DNA of 50,696 nucleotides from Bacillus sp. (in: firmicutes) (GTDB lineage: Bacteria; Bacillota; Clostridia; Lachnospirales; Lachnospiraceae). A program made the position numbers and the translations under genes. Where the stretch lies: the NCBI GenBank assembly GCA_023666125.1, contig JAMPCN010000001.1:141030-191725 (forward strand). Reading direction: 5' to 3'. Position 1 is the stretch's first letter. Every line of letters starts with the position of its first letter. Positions 1 to 8,101 of this stretch are shown here, in pieces. The notes beneath the pieces are model-generated. The model did no database searches. It saw only the letters and a list, made by a program, of their open reading frames with translations, and was not told the origin of the DNA.

Positions 1-169
1 TGATTAAATCAAGATTTTCACTTAGATTGCTGATTGCCGCTTCCGACATCTCAACGGATATTCGTCTTGAGGCGCCAAAAACAACTGCCCCTAATATGCC
101 AAAAACGGCAATAAAAGGGGCAACCAGCATACACTTCTTATGTATCCTACTTCTTTTTTCCTTTTCCAT
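1..169 (-). CDS. Membrane sensor protein, N-terminal fragment
   Basis: The reading frame opens with ATG at 169 on the minus strand and runs off the left edge, giving 56 residues with no stop. The protein starts with a very basic segment (MEKEKRSRIHKK), then one hydrophobic helix at about residues 14-33, then a polar, helix-prone stretch (ISVEMSEAAISNLSENLDLI). A short cytoplasmic tail, one membrane helix and an extracytoplasmic start are typical of chemoreceptors, histidine kinases and GGDEF proteins with Cache-type sensor domains. The signalling part is missing, so the type cannot be decided. A consensus minus-strand promoter lies upstream, divergent from the lysozyme gene. The neighbourhood, rich in chemoreceptors and GGDEF proteins, makes one of those the best guess, which is inference. 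Confidence 0.7.
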   Translation of the reverse strand, partial: MEKEKRSRIHKKCMLVAPFIAVFGILGAVVFGASRRISVEMSEAAISNLSENLDLI

Positions 170-218
170 GATGATTCCCCAAATAATATTTCTTTAAAAA
201 TTTATTTTACACAGCGCT

Positions 219-247
219 ATTATACTATTTTTTTGTGACAAAATCAA
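219..247 (-). promoter_or_regulatory. Sigma-A-type promoter for the left-edge sensor gene
   Basis: Read on the minus strand, TTGATT (242-247) and TATAAT (219-224) are separated by 17 nt. This points left into the truncated membrane sensor and is back to back with the promoter of the GH25 gene. The octamer TTTGTGAC occurs twice on the plus strand nearby (232-239 and 255-262), once in each promoter region, and could be a shared regulator site. Confidence 0.6.
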
Positions 248-262
248 TAAATGGTTTGTGAC

Positions 263-291
263 TTGACTATTATCATTGGTAACCACATAAT
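263..291 (+). promoter_or_regulatory. Sigma-A-type promoter for the GH25 lysozyme gene
   Basis: TTGACT (263-268) and CATAAT (286-291) are spaced by exactly 17 nt, about 57 nt ahead of the lysozyme start codon. Confidence 0.6.
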
Positions 292-348
292 GAAATAGTA
301 ATATCAAAGCGGCAGAAAGGATAGGACGCTCTTTGCGGGCGCGCCAGG

Positions 349-1089
349 ATGATGAGAAAGACGAAAAGGTATCTGGTCTTGCTGTTTATAGTGTTGACTA
401 TATTAGTCATTGGAGCTTTAGCGGCGGCGAAAAAAATCAGGATAACTCCCGTGTTAGCCAGGAGATTTGAGGTAAGAGGCGTTGATGTGTCCCACTATCA
501 GGGGGATATCGACTGGGAAAAACTTGCCGGGCAGGATTTGGACTTTGCCTTTATAAAAGCGACGGAAGGCAGCAGCCACATAGACGAATGCTTTTATGAT
601 AACTGGAATGATGCCGAAAAGACAAAGCTTTTTATCGGCGCTTATCATTTTTTCAGTTTTGACAGTGACGGCGAAAGGCAGGCGCAGTTTTTTATTGATA
701 CGGTGGGCGATTTAGACGGGAAACTCGTGCCCGTGGTGGATGTGGAGTTTTATGGGGATAAGGAAAAAAATCCGCCGGCAACAGAAGAAGTGGCAGCGCA
801 GCTTAAAAAGATGTTAGACACATTGGAGGAATACTATCAGGTTAAGCCCGTGATTTATACGACATATCAAGTCTATGATGATTATATCAAAGATACGTTT
901 GCAGAATATCCTCTGTGGATTAGGAATGTATATTATCAACCTCTCCTAACAGCGGAAAGCGGATGGACATTCTGGCAGTATACGGATACTGCGGTCTTAG
1001 AGGGGTATCAGGGAACGGAAAAGTACATCGATATGGATGTATTTCGGGGTTCACGGGAAGAGTTGGAAAAGCTTTGTGTCGGTAGATAA
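349..1089 (+). CDS. GH25 family lysozyme (N-acetylmuramidase), membrane-anchored or secreted
   Basis: This 246-residue protein is predicted to cleave the MurNAc-GlcNAc bond of peptidoglycan outside the membrane. Residues 8-27 form a hydrophobic signal anchor after a basic start. The GH25 barrel follows: GVDVSHYQG at 44-52 with the family Asp (D46), FIKATEG at 68-74, and the PVVDVEFYG strand with D131 and E133, the usual catalytic pair. It ends with the WTFWQYTDTA strand and a D-M-D motif, as in the family. About 200 residues of catalytic domain is the normal length, and no cell-wall-binding repeats are present. Two ATGs lie in tandem (349 and 352) with only a weak ribosome site, so the exact start is uncertain by one codon. 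It stands alone, ending 15 nt before the convergent HxlR gene. Confidence 0.9.
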   Translation: MMRKTKRYLVLLFIVLTILVIGALAAAKKIRITPVLARRFEVRGVDVSHYQGDIDWEKLAGQDLDFAFIKATEGSSHIDECFYDNWNDAEKTKLFIGAYHFFSFDSDGERQAQFFIDTVGDLDGKLVPVVDVEFYGDKEKNPPATEEVAAQLKKMLDTLEEYYQVKPVIYTTYQVYDDYIKDTFAEYPLWIRNVYYQPLLTAESGWTFWQYTDTAVLEGYQGTEKYIDMDVFRGSREELEKLCVGR

Positions 1090-1104
1090 GGACAGGAGCG
1101 GTTT

Positions 1105-1431
1105 TCATTTAATATTGACCGACCATGCCGCCAATTCTGACAAAATGGGAAGCAAGTCCTGTGTTAAATCTGTTGTTTCGTATTCTACCCGGATAGGCAC
1201 TTCCATATACTCGGTGCGTTTTATCAATCCGTTATCTTCCAGTTCCTTGAGCGATTTGGCAAGCATGGTATTGGAAATTCCCTTTATTTTTCTTTTCAGG
1301 TCGTTATAACGTGTAGCGCCGCTGGCGCTTAGAGAACATAGAATGGAAAGTTTCCATTTTCCGCCGAGAGCATCTGTTACTTTTTGCAGCGGACAGGCTT
1401 CCGTACAGGGGCAGGTGTGGCTGACTGACAT
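1105..1431 (-). CDS. HxlR-family winged-helix transcriptional regulator
   Basis: A 108-residue HxlR regulator. The Cys-rich start (CPCTEACPLQ) leads into GGKWKLSILCSL, the winged-helix core around residues 30-75, and the wing with ELEDNGLIKR. The early Cys in the CP motif is conserved in thiol-sensing members such as YodB and HypR, so response to electrophile or redox stress is plausible but inferred. The start at 1431 is supported by GGAGG at 1440-1444. It is transcribed divergently from the flavodoxin/radical SAM pair, and the shared 140-bp gap holds repeats suited to autoregulation and control of that pair. Confidence 0.88.
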   Translation of the reverse strand: MSVSHTCPCTEACPLQKVTDALGGKWKLSILCSLSASGATRYNDLKRKIKGISNTMLAKSLKELEDNGLIKRTEYMEVPIRVEYETTDLTQDLLPILSELAAWSVNIK

Positions 1432-1445
1432 AGGCGTTTCCTCCT

Positions 1446-1528
1446 TTACTCATTTTTTACTTACTTACTCATAAATAACTTGGTAATTGACACGTATCTG
1501 CCGTACCAATATAATTATAGACGATACG
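1446..1528 (+). promoter_or_regulatory. Consensus promoter for flavodoxin gene with candidate HxlR operators
   Basis: TTGACA (1487-1492), a 17-nt spacer and TATAAT (1510-1515) make a perfect sigma-A promoter. It is enclosed by the inverted repeat CGTATC (1493-1498) and GATACG (1523-1528), which straddles the -10. A direct repeat TTACTCAT (1446-1453 and 1465-1472) lies next to the HxlR start. A very strong promoter overlapped by a dyad suggests repression; assignment to the adjacent HxlR protein is inference. Confidence 0.65.
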
Positions 1529-1572
1529 GAAATAAGAGTAAAGCATTTTTTAAGAGCATAAGAGGTGAATTT

Positions 1573-1983
1573 ATGAAGGTTGCAGTAAGATATTACACAA
1601 GGTCGGGGAATACCCAAAAACTTGCCGAGGCGATTGCAGCGGCAGTTGGTGTGGAAGCGGAAACAACCGAAAAACCGCTTACGGAGGATGTGGATATCCT
1701 CTTTTTGTGCAGTTCGGTCTATGCTTATGGCGTAGATGAAAGCGTCAAAAGATTTATTGCAGGCATCTATGTAAAAGTCGGGAAAGTTGTGAATGTCAGT
1801 ACGGCGGCGTTGATAAAATCTACATATAAGCAGGTAGGAAAGCTTTTGAAAGAAAAGGGAATTTTGCAGGCGGAGGAAGAATTTTATTGTAAAGGTTCTT
1901 TTGGAGCGATGCATAAGGGAAAACCGGATGAAAACGACTGTAAAAATGCCGCGGCATTTGCAAAGAAAATTGTAGAAAAGTAA
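1573..1983 (+). CDS. Flavodoxin-domain protein
   Basis: This 136-residue protein starts at the ATG preceded by AGAGGTG (1561-1567); an upstream in-frame ATG at 1480 lies inside the promoter and is rejected. The beginning MKVAVRYYTRSGNTQKLAEAI is a beta strand followed by the flavodoxin FMN-phosphate loop (TRSGNT, residues 9-14). Residues around 44-60 (DILFLCSSVYAYGVDESV) fit the second flavin-contact loop. The size matches short-chain flavodoxins. It sits 13 nt before a radical SAM gene, so the likely role is delivering electrons to that enzyme's iron-sulfur cluster. The sequence supports the fold; the partnership is inferred from the operon. Confidence 0.82.
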   Translation: MKVAVRYYTRSGNTQKLAEAIAAAVGVEAETTEKPLTEDVDILFLCSSVYAYGVDESVKRFIAGIYVKVGKVVNVSTAALIKSTYKQVGKLLKEKGILQAEEEFYCKGSFGAMHKGKPDENDCKNAAAFAKKIVEK

Positions 1984-1996
1984 AAGGGGTTTTTTT

Positions 1997-3091
1997 ATGG
2001 ATGAGAACTTTGATATTCAGGCATATATGACAAGAGGCGTGGAACGGATTGTAGCCGATTCTTTGAAAGCGACATTAAAAGACCCGCGGGAAAGCGCTTT
2101 TATGGTGAAATTCGCAGCGGCCAGTAAAAAGGCGTCCAAGATTCGGGCGCAAGAAGAAAAAAACGGCATACATATTCCGCCTTTTTTGATTGCAAGCATT
2201 ACCAGCAGCTGCAATCTGCATTGTGCGGGATGTTATTCCAGATGTAACCATGCGACGCAGGACGCAGCGCCGGTGGAGCAGCTTACCAGTGAGGAATGGC
2301 TTTCCATTTTCAAAGAGGCGGATGAGATTGGCGTAAGCTATATCCTGCTTGCGGGAGGCGAACCTCTGCTTCGGAGAGATATTATAGAAGCGGCGGGAAA
2401 AATGCAGAATATTATTTTCCCGATTTTTACAAACGGGACTTACATGGATGAAAAGTATTTTAAGCTTTTGGAAGAGTGCCGGAATCTGATTCCTGTCATG
2501 AGCATCGAGGGTGGAAGAGAAGAAACGGATATGCGCAGGGGAGAGGGAATCTATGATAAATTGATTTCCAATATGGACAGTTTACATGAAAAAGGCCTGC
2601 TGTTCGGGGTATCCGTCACAGTAACGACAGAAAACGTGGAAGAAGTCATTTCCGATGAGTTTCTGGACAGTCTTGCGGACAGGGGATGTAAGCTTGTGGT
2701 TTATGTTGAGTTTGTACCTGTTACCAAAGAAAGCAGTGAACTGGCTCCCGGAGAGGAAGAGCGGGAACTGTTAAGAAGCGGTATTGAGCGGCTGCGTGAG
2801 GAATATCCGGAGATGGTCTTTGTCTCTTTTCCGGGTGATGAAAAAAGTTCCGGCGGTTGTATCGCAGCGGGCAGAGGTTTTTTCCATATCAATTCGCATG
2901 GCGGGGCGGAACCTTGTCCGTTTTCTCCGTATTCGGACATTAATGTGAGGGATACTTCGCTAAAAGACGCAGTAAATTCCCGGTTGTTTCAAGCTTTAAG
3001 GAATGGCGACCTGCTTGCGGATGACCATGCCGGCGGCTGCGTTTTGTATGAGAAAAGAGAGCAGGTGGAAGAACTATTGCTGGGAAGATAG
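1997..3091 (+). CDS. Radical SAM protein with SPASM-like C-terminal cysteines
   Basis: A 364-residue radical SAM enzyme. The 4Fe-4S/SAM motif CxxxCxxC is at C72, C76 and C79, followed by a further Cys (C83). The SAM-binding segment LLAGGEPLLRRD follows around 117-128. An N-terminal helical extension of about 60 residues precedes the barrel. The C-terminal part has scattered cysteines (GGCIAAG, EPCPFS, GGCVLYE) as in SPASM/twitch proteins that carry an auxiliary cluster. No precursor peptide is visible beside it, so I do not call it a peptide maturase. The start has a clear AAAGGGG site, and the gene follows the flavodoxin by 13 nt. The substrate is unknown; HxlR control suggests a stress-linked job. 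Confidence 0.85.
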   Translation: MDENFDIQAYMTRGVERIVADSLKATLKDPRESAFMVKFAAASKKASKIRAQEEKNGIHIPPFLIASITSSCNLHCAGCYSRCNHATQDAAPVEQLTSEEWLSIFKEADEIGVSYILLAGGEPLLRRDIIEAAGKMQNIIFPIFTNGTYMDEKYFKLLEECRNLIPVMSIEGGREETDMRRGEGIYDKLISNMDSLHEKGLLFGVSVTVTTENVEEVISDEFLDSLADRGCKLVVYVEFVPVTKESSELAPGEEERELLRSGIERLREEYPEMVFVSFPGDEKSSGGCIAAGRGFFHINSHGGAEPCPFSPYSDINVRDTSLKDAVNSRLFQALRNGDLLADDHAGGCVLYEKREQVEELLLGR

Positions 3092-3112
3092 ACAGTAAGC
3101 CCGACGATTCTG

Positions 3113-4624
3113 CTACTCCTTTTTTTCCTCCAGTTGGCTGAGTTCATATAATTCTTTGGCAATCTGCTCGACACTGGAAAATGTCTGTCCGGTCATATCC
3201 GTGATTTTTTCCTGGTTGGTGGTTTCTTTTACGATGGAATCGGCGCGGTTTAGAGAGTTTTGCACTAAATCGGACATTTCTTCCGCCATTTCCCGTACCT
3301 GTTCGCTATGCTGCTTGGTCTGTTCGCTGTTCGCTGTAATCTGTTCCGTTTTGCCACGGGAATCCGCCTGTAATTGCCCAAGTTCCTGCGCTTCTGCTCT
3401 TGCGGTTGAAATCTGCGTGATACCGGCATTGACTGAAGTAAGGTTTTGGGCGTTGGAATCCTTTACTTCGCTTAACATAGCCAATACATTGTCCACTACG
3501 GATTTAATGGATGTGCTGGCTTTTTTGGATTGTTCTGATAATACGCGGATTTCTTCCGCTACGACGGCAAAGCCTTTTCCGTGTTCTCCGGCGCGCGCCG
3601 CCTCAATGGAAGCATTTAGGGAAAGAATATTGGTCTTAGATGTAATGGCGGAAATTTCGCTGGTAAATGTGGAAATTTCGGTAATTACGTTTTCCAGTTC
3701 CTGAACGGATTCGCCGGTAAGGTTCGCGGTTTTTTCAATCTCGCGCATACTGTCTACGGCAGAATCCATAATTTCCACATAGCCTTTCATCCGCTGCCAG
3801 ATATCGTCGGAGATATCGAGCATTTCCTTTGTCCGCTCGTCAATCATGTCGATAGACTTCACCATCTCTGCAACGGAATTTTGCATGGAATTGACATGCA
3901 AAAGACTTTTATTGCAGTCTTCGGTTGTTTCCTGAGCGGAATTGATAATGGAGCGGGTGGCCTTTTTGGATTCCTGCATGTTTTCGGCAAGCTGTTCCGT
4001 CATGGTAACCAGTTCGGAAGATACTTTCCCGCAGGTTTCCACCACCGCCGCAACCTGTTTGGCGTTGTGCAGGTTTTCCAGCATGGTTCTGGAGGCGCCG
4101 GCGATATTGATGAATACGACAGCCATAACGACCTGTTCGATAGTAAAGCCCATGGAGCGGGTAAAAAACCATTCCATATTGGTAGGGTATTCAATCTGTT
4201 GGACATTTAACGAACGCAGATACAAAGATATCAGGAGAAAAAAATAACTGATAACGGAAATGCGAAGCGTGAATTTTTTATCATAAAACATACAGCTGAA
4301 AAGCATTGCCAGACCGTATGTCATATAGATGCCGATTGCGGAATTGCCGCCTAAGAGCATAACGATAAAACCGACGGCCAATACGCTTACATATTTCATG
4401 ACGCCGGAGGAGATACCGCTTTTTTGTAAAATGGTCGGTCCAATCGTACATACACAGCCGATTGCCGATAGCACAATTAAGTCTTTATACTGAATCTGAA
4501 AAATACCGGCGGCGGTAGCTAGAAATAATATGGGGAATACCAGCGTCATCCATAGCAGCACTTTGGCTAAACGTTTGCATACTTTCCGGTCATTTTGTTC
4601 AAAAAAATTCATTTGTTTTTCCAT
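3113..4624 (-). CDS. Methyl-accepting chemotaxis protein with six-TM sensor domain
   Basis: A 503-residue chemoreceptor. Unlike classic receptors with two helices around a periplasmic domain, the N-terminal part (about residues 20-180) is a bundle of roughly six membrane helices with short loops, so sensing is probably within the membrane or near its surface. The rest is a long coiled coil whose hairpin tip ([32 protein letters not shown], about 325-360) is the CheA/CheW-binding signature. It ends in a short polar tail. The start at 4624 has AGGAG upstream on the minus strand; a second ATG lies four codons in. It is convergent with the radical SAM gene. The same architecture occurs in the receptor at 8102-9652, so these may be paralogues. 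Confidence 0.92.
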   Translation of the reverse strand: MEKQMNFFEQNDRKVCKRLAKVLLWMTLVFPILFLATAAGIFQIQYKDLIVLSAIGCVCTIGPTILQKSGISSGVMKYVSVLAVGFIVMLLGGNSAIGIYMTYGLAMLFSCMFYDKKFTLRISVISYFFLLISLYLRSLNVQQIEYPTNMEWFFTRSMGFTIEQVVMAVVFINIAGASRTMLENLHNAKQVAAVVETCGKVSSELVTMTEQLAENMQESKKATRSIINSAQETTEDCNKSLLHVNSMQNSVAEMVKSIDMIDERTKEMLDISDDIWQRMKGYVEIMDSAVDSMREIEKTANLTGESVQELENVITEISTFTSEISAITSKTNILSLNASIEAARAGEHGKGFAVVAEEIRVLSEQSKKASTSIKSVVDNVLAMLSEVKDSNAQNLTSVNAGITQISTARAEAQELGQLQADSRGKTEQITANSEQTKQHSEQVREMAEEMSDLVQNSLNRADSIVKETTNQEKITDMTGQTFSSVEQIAKELYELSQLEEKKE

Positions 4625-4657
4625 AGTGGTTCTCCTGTTTCTTCAGTATATTTTCAT

Positions 4658-4685
4658 ATATCATAAACAAAATATCATAAACAAA
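4658..4685 (-). repeat. Tandem 14-bp duplication in the chemoreceptor leader
   Basis: ATATCATAAACAAA occurs twice with no gap (4658-4671 and 4672-4685), identical in both copies. It lies 34-61 nt upstream of the chemoreceptor start, in its promoter or 5' leader. Recent slippage or a pair of regulator sites would both fit. Confidence 0.8.
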
Positions 4686-4812
4686 GAGAAACGGGTATAT
4701 GGGAGGGTATCATTTGCACTTTTTTTGCAACAGATTGTATCTTGATTGGGATGTGGTGTTTTCGGAATAGTAAAAACGGTATGGATAGGAACTATACGAC
4801 AGCCCTGATTTG

Positions 4813-4821
4813 TGGTACAAT
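4813..4821 (+). promoter_or_regulatory. Extended -10 promoter for the aminotransferase gene
   Basis: TGG followed by TACAAT (4816-4821) is an extended -10 element; no good -35 is visible. Transcription starting near 4828 would include the structured insert at 4853-4977 in the leader. Confidence 0.45.
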
Positions 4822-4842
4822 AATGATGTATCAAAAAGCAGA

Positions 4843-4987
4843 GGAGTAGATTGAAGAATAATCTTGATAGCTTATTCTTCAATCGGCAATTTGTGCCGGA
4901 GCGTCACAAATATGCCTTGATGGCAGACGCAAATTTGAGATTTGCGTCGCCACCCCGTCGCGAAAACGCTCCGAAATGGAGTAGATT
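4843..4987 (+). mobile_element. Structured 125-bp insert flanked by 10-bp direct repeats in the aminotransferase leader
   Basis: GGAGTAGATT is present at 4843-4852 and again at 4978-4987, directly before the ATG at 4988. Removing one copy plus the 125 bp between them restores GAGGAG, six bases and ATG, a perfect ribosome site, so the 10-mers look like a target-site duplication. The insert is highly structured. GATTGAAGAATAA (4849-4861) pairs with 4872-4884; CGGCA (4884-4888) pairs with TGCCG (4894-4898); GACGCAAAT (4926-4934) pairs with ATTTGCGTC (4940-4948), extended by GGC/GCC; CGGAGCG (4897-4903) pairs with CGCTCCG (4967-4973). It has no ORF and no terminal inverted repeats. A MITE-like element is my preferred reading; a cis-regulatory RNA is the alternative. 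The rest of the 363-base gap (4625-4842) holds only the features listed here. Confidence 0.55.
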
Positions 4988-6157
4988 ATGAAAGAGTTAA
5001 GCAAAAGAACAGCAGGATTTACGGATTCCGTTATCCGGAGAATGACAAGAATCTCGAACCAATATAACGCCATTAATTTATCGCAGGGCTTTCCGGATTT
5101 TGACCCGCCAAAGGAGATTACGGACAGGCTCTCGCAGGCTGCGAAGACAGGACCGCACCAATACGCCCTGACATGGGGCGCGCAGAATTTCAGGGAGGCG
5201 CTGGCAAAAAAACAGGAGCATTTTTACGGCATGAAAGTTGACCCCGACCGGGAAATTGTTGTTACCTGCGGAAGCACGGAAGCGATGATGGCAGCCATGA
5301 TGTCGGTCTGCAATCCTGGCGATAAAGTCGTTATCTTTTCGCCTTTTTATGAAAATTACGGCGCGGATACGATATTGTCGGGGGCGGAGCCGATTTATGT
5401 ACCGCTAAAGCCGCCCGCATTCGATTTTGACGGAAACGAACTGGAGGACGCGATAAAGCAGCCGGGCGTAAAAGCGCTTATTTTGTGTAACCCCTCGAAT
5501 CCGTGCGGGAAGGTATTTACAAAAGAAGAATTGAAAACCATTGCAGAACTTGCCATCAAATATGACATTTATGTCATAACGGATGAAGTGTATGAGCATA
5601 TTGTCTATAAACCGCATACGCATACCTGTATCGCCACATTACCGGGTATGAGGGAGCGGACGCTTATCTGCAATTCTTTATCCAAGACATATTCGATTAC
5701 CGGCTGGCGTCTGGGATTTGTGATAGCGTCTGCGGAAATTACCGACAGAGTGAAAAAAGTGCATGATTTTTTGACGGTGGGAGCGGCAGCGCCTTTGATG
5801 GAGGCGGCGGTTGTGGGATTAGCGTTTCCCGATTCCTATTACGAGGAATTGCGGGAGCATTACACGCATATGAAAAATCTGTTTACGGACGGGTTAAAAG
5901 ATATCGGGCTTTCCTTTACCAGTCCGCAGGGCGCATATTATGTACTGGTGGATATCAGTGAATTCGGCTGCGCAGACGATATCGTTTTTTGCGAGAAACT
6001 TGCTGAAAAAGTAGGCGTGGGGGCGGTTCCGGGTTCCAGCTTTTTTAAGGAGCCGGAAAACAGGTATATCCGTTTCCATTTTGCCAAACAGGACGCCACT
6101 CTGCAGGCGGCGTTAGAGCGGCTTGCGGATATTCGCAGCAAGATGTCATCTTTTTAA
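4988..6157 (+). CDS. PLP-dependent aminotransferase, class I/II (AspC/PatA-like)
   Basis: This 389-residue fold-type I aminotransferase is cytoplasmic and likely moves amino groups between an amino acid and a 2-oxo acid. The start region INLSQGFPDFDPP, the LILCNPSNPCGKVF strand, ITDEVYEHIVY, and the PLP lysine in NSLSKTYSITGWRLGF (K233) are all present in the family order. The C-terminal GSSFFKEPENRYIRFHFA carries the substrate-carboxylate Arg. Length is normal. The substrate cannot be read from sequence; aspartate, aromatic and methionine aminotransferases share this pattern. Its ribosome site GGAG (4978-4981) lies in the right copy of the direct repeat that ends the structured leader insert. 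Confidence 0.9.
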   Translation: MKELSKRTAGFTDSVIRRMTRISNQYNAINLSQGFPDFDPPKEITDRLSQAAKTGPHQYALTWGAQNFREALAKKQEHFYGMKVDPDREIVVTCGSTEAMMAAMMSVCNPGDKVVIFSPFYENYGADTILSGAEPIYVPLKPPAFDFDGNELEDAIKQPGVKALILCNPSNPCGKVFTKEELKTIAELAIKYDIYVITDEVYEHIVYKPHTHTCIATLPGMRERTLICNSLSKTYSITGWRLGFVIASAEITDRVKKVHDFLTVGAAAPLMEAAVVGLAFPDSYYEELREHYTHMKNLFTDGLKDIGLSFTSPQGAYYVLVDISEFGCADDIVFCEKLAEKVGVGAVPGSSFFKEPENRYIRFHFAKQDATLQAALERLADIRSKMSSF

Positions 6158-6188
6158 ATGAAAGATAAATGAATCGTACAAAAATATA

Positions 6189-6217
6189 TTTAATTTCATA
6201 TCCGAATCTGCTATAAT
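6189..6217 (+). promoter_or_regulatory. Promoter for the GGDEF gene
   Basis: TATAAT (6212-6217) lies 17 nt after the weak -35 TTTAAT (6189-6194), 46 nt ahead of the GGDEF gene start. Confidence 0.5.
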
Positions 6218-6263
6218 ATATGGTAATCGGGCGACATAGGGTTATACAGAGAAAGGCTGCAAA

Positions 6264-8003
6264 ATGGAAAGCACAAATATACATGAGGTTATTGTTAATA
6301 AAGATAATATGCAGACGATATCGGCGGATGCGGCGTTTTATTCTTTTATGGGAGAACGGCTCTATCTTCCTTTTGAAAAGCTTGTCATGGAGGAGGATAA
6401 AAAAGTATTCTCTCGGGAATTTAAAGAATGTAATGGTGAGCGGTTTATGATGCGTCTTGTCGGGGAAAACGGAAAGCAGGGCGTTTATTTTTCCAGAGTA
6501 AAAGAAGGACCGTCCGAAAACAGTATCAAGATTTTGCTGCTCTATGCGGAATCCCTTGTAGAGATACGAAGCCAGTTACAAAAAACGGTTTCCATACGCA
6601 ATGCGATTCTGGGAATGTATAACGATACCTATTTTGAATATGAACCGGAAAACGGCATGATTCGGATGTATACCATGGAAATTGGCGAGCAGAACGTGGA
6701 GCGGTTTCCTCTGGAGGAATTTGAGCGCAGGCTTACGGTTCATGCCGATGAAAATCAGAAAAAAGACGTCCACGAGCTTATTGTGAATATCAAGACAGGG
6801 ATGCGCAGATTTGAAATGCGCGCGGGCAAAAATCTGATAAGCGAGGAGGGCGAAGACTGCCTGATGACGATAGGTATAAAGTCGGTTTATGAAAAAGGCG
6901 TTTTCTCCATTGCTGTGGGCTGTATTCATATCGGACGGGATTTCGGGCAGGATATTAGAAAAAAGATAGAATTGGATTCGTTGACCGGATTGGTCACAAA
7001 AGCGGATATTACGCGTATTGCGATTGATATTATCAATGTTAAGAAAGTCAAGGGCATTACCCTGGCGATTGTGGATATTGATTATTTTAAAAATGTAAAT
7101 GATACATACGGGCATATGTGCGGCGATGAGGTGCTTTCAAAAGTGGCCGCCATTATGGAAAAAGAGGTTGGAGATAACGGATTGGTCGGCCGTATCGGCG
7201 GCGACGAATTTCTCATTATATTCTATCATGCGGATGACATGGAGAATATGCGTGAACGGTTAAAATGTATTAAGAACAATGTGAAAGCTTCTTTTCCGCC
7301 GGGCATAGAAGGACAGCCTGCGATTACGCTTTCGATGGGCTGCGCGGCATATCCGAAAGATGGCGATACTTATGAAGACCTGTTTTTCCTTGCCGATTTT
7401 GCCCTATACCGTGCCAAGGAAAAGGGCCGTGACAGATATATTATTTTTAATAAGGAAAAGCATGGAGACCCGGAGGAAATACGCAATACGAAAAAAGAGT
7501 ATAATCAAATCGACAGCCGCGGAAATATGTCGATGGGGGATGTTCTCTGCGTCATGATGGACAGTGTGTACAGAAAAAAAGAATATCCGCTGGAAAGACT
7601 GTTGGATGATTTTGTTATTAATTTTGGCATTCAGCGGGTCATGATACATGCGGGAGAGCCTTATCGCATTACCTGCGTAGCCGGAGAGCAGCGTCCGGAA
7701 GCGGAGTTGATTGCAAAAACGCAGCATTACATCAATGCAGATGGCTATTTGCAACAGTTTGATGAGGACGGCGTTTTCTGTATGAACAATGTAAAATTTC
7801 TGGAGGATAAGCTTAACGATGTATATGAGCTGCTGGGAAAGCTTAGTATCTGTTCGCTGATACAGATAAAACTGACGGATAAAAACGGCGTTCCGGCCAT
7901 TTTAAGCCTCGAGTCCGTAAAGGGCTTAACGACATGGAATCGGTCGAATCTTCATTACTATCGTCTGTTTGCCAGGCTGCTTTCCGAATATGAACTGGCG
8001 TAG
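6264..8003 (+). CDS. Diguanylate cyclase-type GGDEF protein with N- and C-terminal sensor-like domains
   Basis: A 579-residue soluble protein. The central GGDEF domain (about 235-395) is complete: LDSLTGL start, [14 protein letters not shown] metal/substrate segment, and RIGGDEF with the signature at residues 312-316. It should make c-di-GMP from two GTP. The inhibitory I-site RxxD expected just before the signature is absent (GDNG), so product inhibition is probably lacking. Residues 1-230 look like one or two PAS-type folds, and 400-579 like a GAF-type fold; neither assignment is firm. No membrane helix or signal peptide is seen, so it would sense a cytoplasmic cue. It lies between an aminotransferase and a chemoreceptor and has its own promoter. 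Confidence 0.88.
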   Translation: MESTNIHEVIVNKDNMQTISADAAFYSFMGERLYLPFEKLVMEEDKKVFSREFKECNGERFMMRLVGENGKQGVYFSRVKEGPSENSIKILLLYAESLVEIRSQLQKTVSIRNAILGMYNDTYFEYEPENGMIRMYTMEIGEQNVERFPLEEFERRLTVHADENQKKDVHELIVNIKTGMRRFEMRAGKNLISEEGEDCLMTIGIKSVYEKGVFSIAVGCIHIGRDFGQDIRKKIELDSLTGLVTKADITRIAIDIINVKKVKGITLAIVDIDYFKNVNDTYGHMCGDEVLSKVAAIMEKEVGDNGLVGRIGGDEFLIIFYHADDMENMRERLKCIKNNVKASFPPGIEGQPAITLSMGCAAYPKDGDTYEDLFFLADFALYRAKEKGRDRYIIFNKEKHGDPEEIRNTKKEYNQIDSRGNMSMGDVLCVMMDSVYRKKEYPLERLLDDFVINFGIQRVMIHAGEPYRITCVAGEQRPEAELIAKTQHYINADGYLQQFDEDGVFCMNNVKFLEDKLNDVYELLGKLSICSLIQIKLTDKNGVPAILSLESVKGLTTWNRSNLHYYRLFARLLSEYELA

Positions 8004-8101
8004 ACGGAGCGGCGTATCAGGAAAATCAGGTTTCATCTTATAAGAGAAAGAAGCATCTTTATCAATCATATATGACGGTAAAAAGGAGGATAAGAAAGGT
8101 T

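Noticed and set aside
1037-1309. 90-residue ORF spanning the end of the lysozyme gene and the HxlR gene
   Set aside because: Antisense to the HxlR gene for most of its length, with no start signal.
3156-3704. 182-residue plus-strand ORF inside the chemoreceptor gene
   Set aside because: It is antisense to a conserved coiled-coil signalling domain, has no ribosome site, and shows the Ser/Cys-rich composition typical of shadow frames.
4849-4977. tRNA-like or known riboswitch reading of the structured leader
   Set aside because: No anticodon arm, T-loop or acceptor end fits, and I recognise no riboswitch core. I kept it as an insertion candidate.
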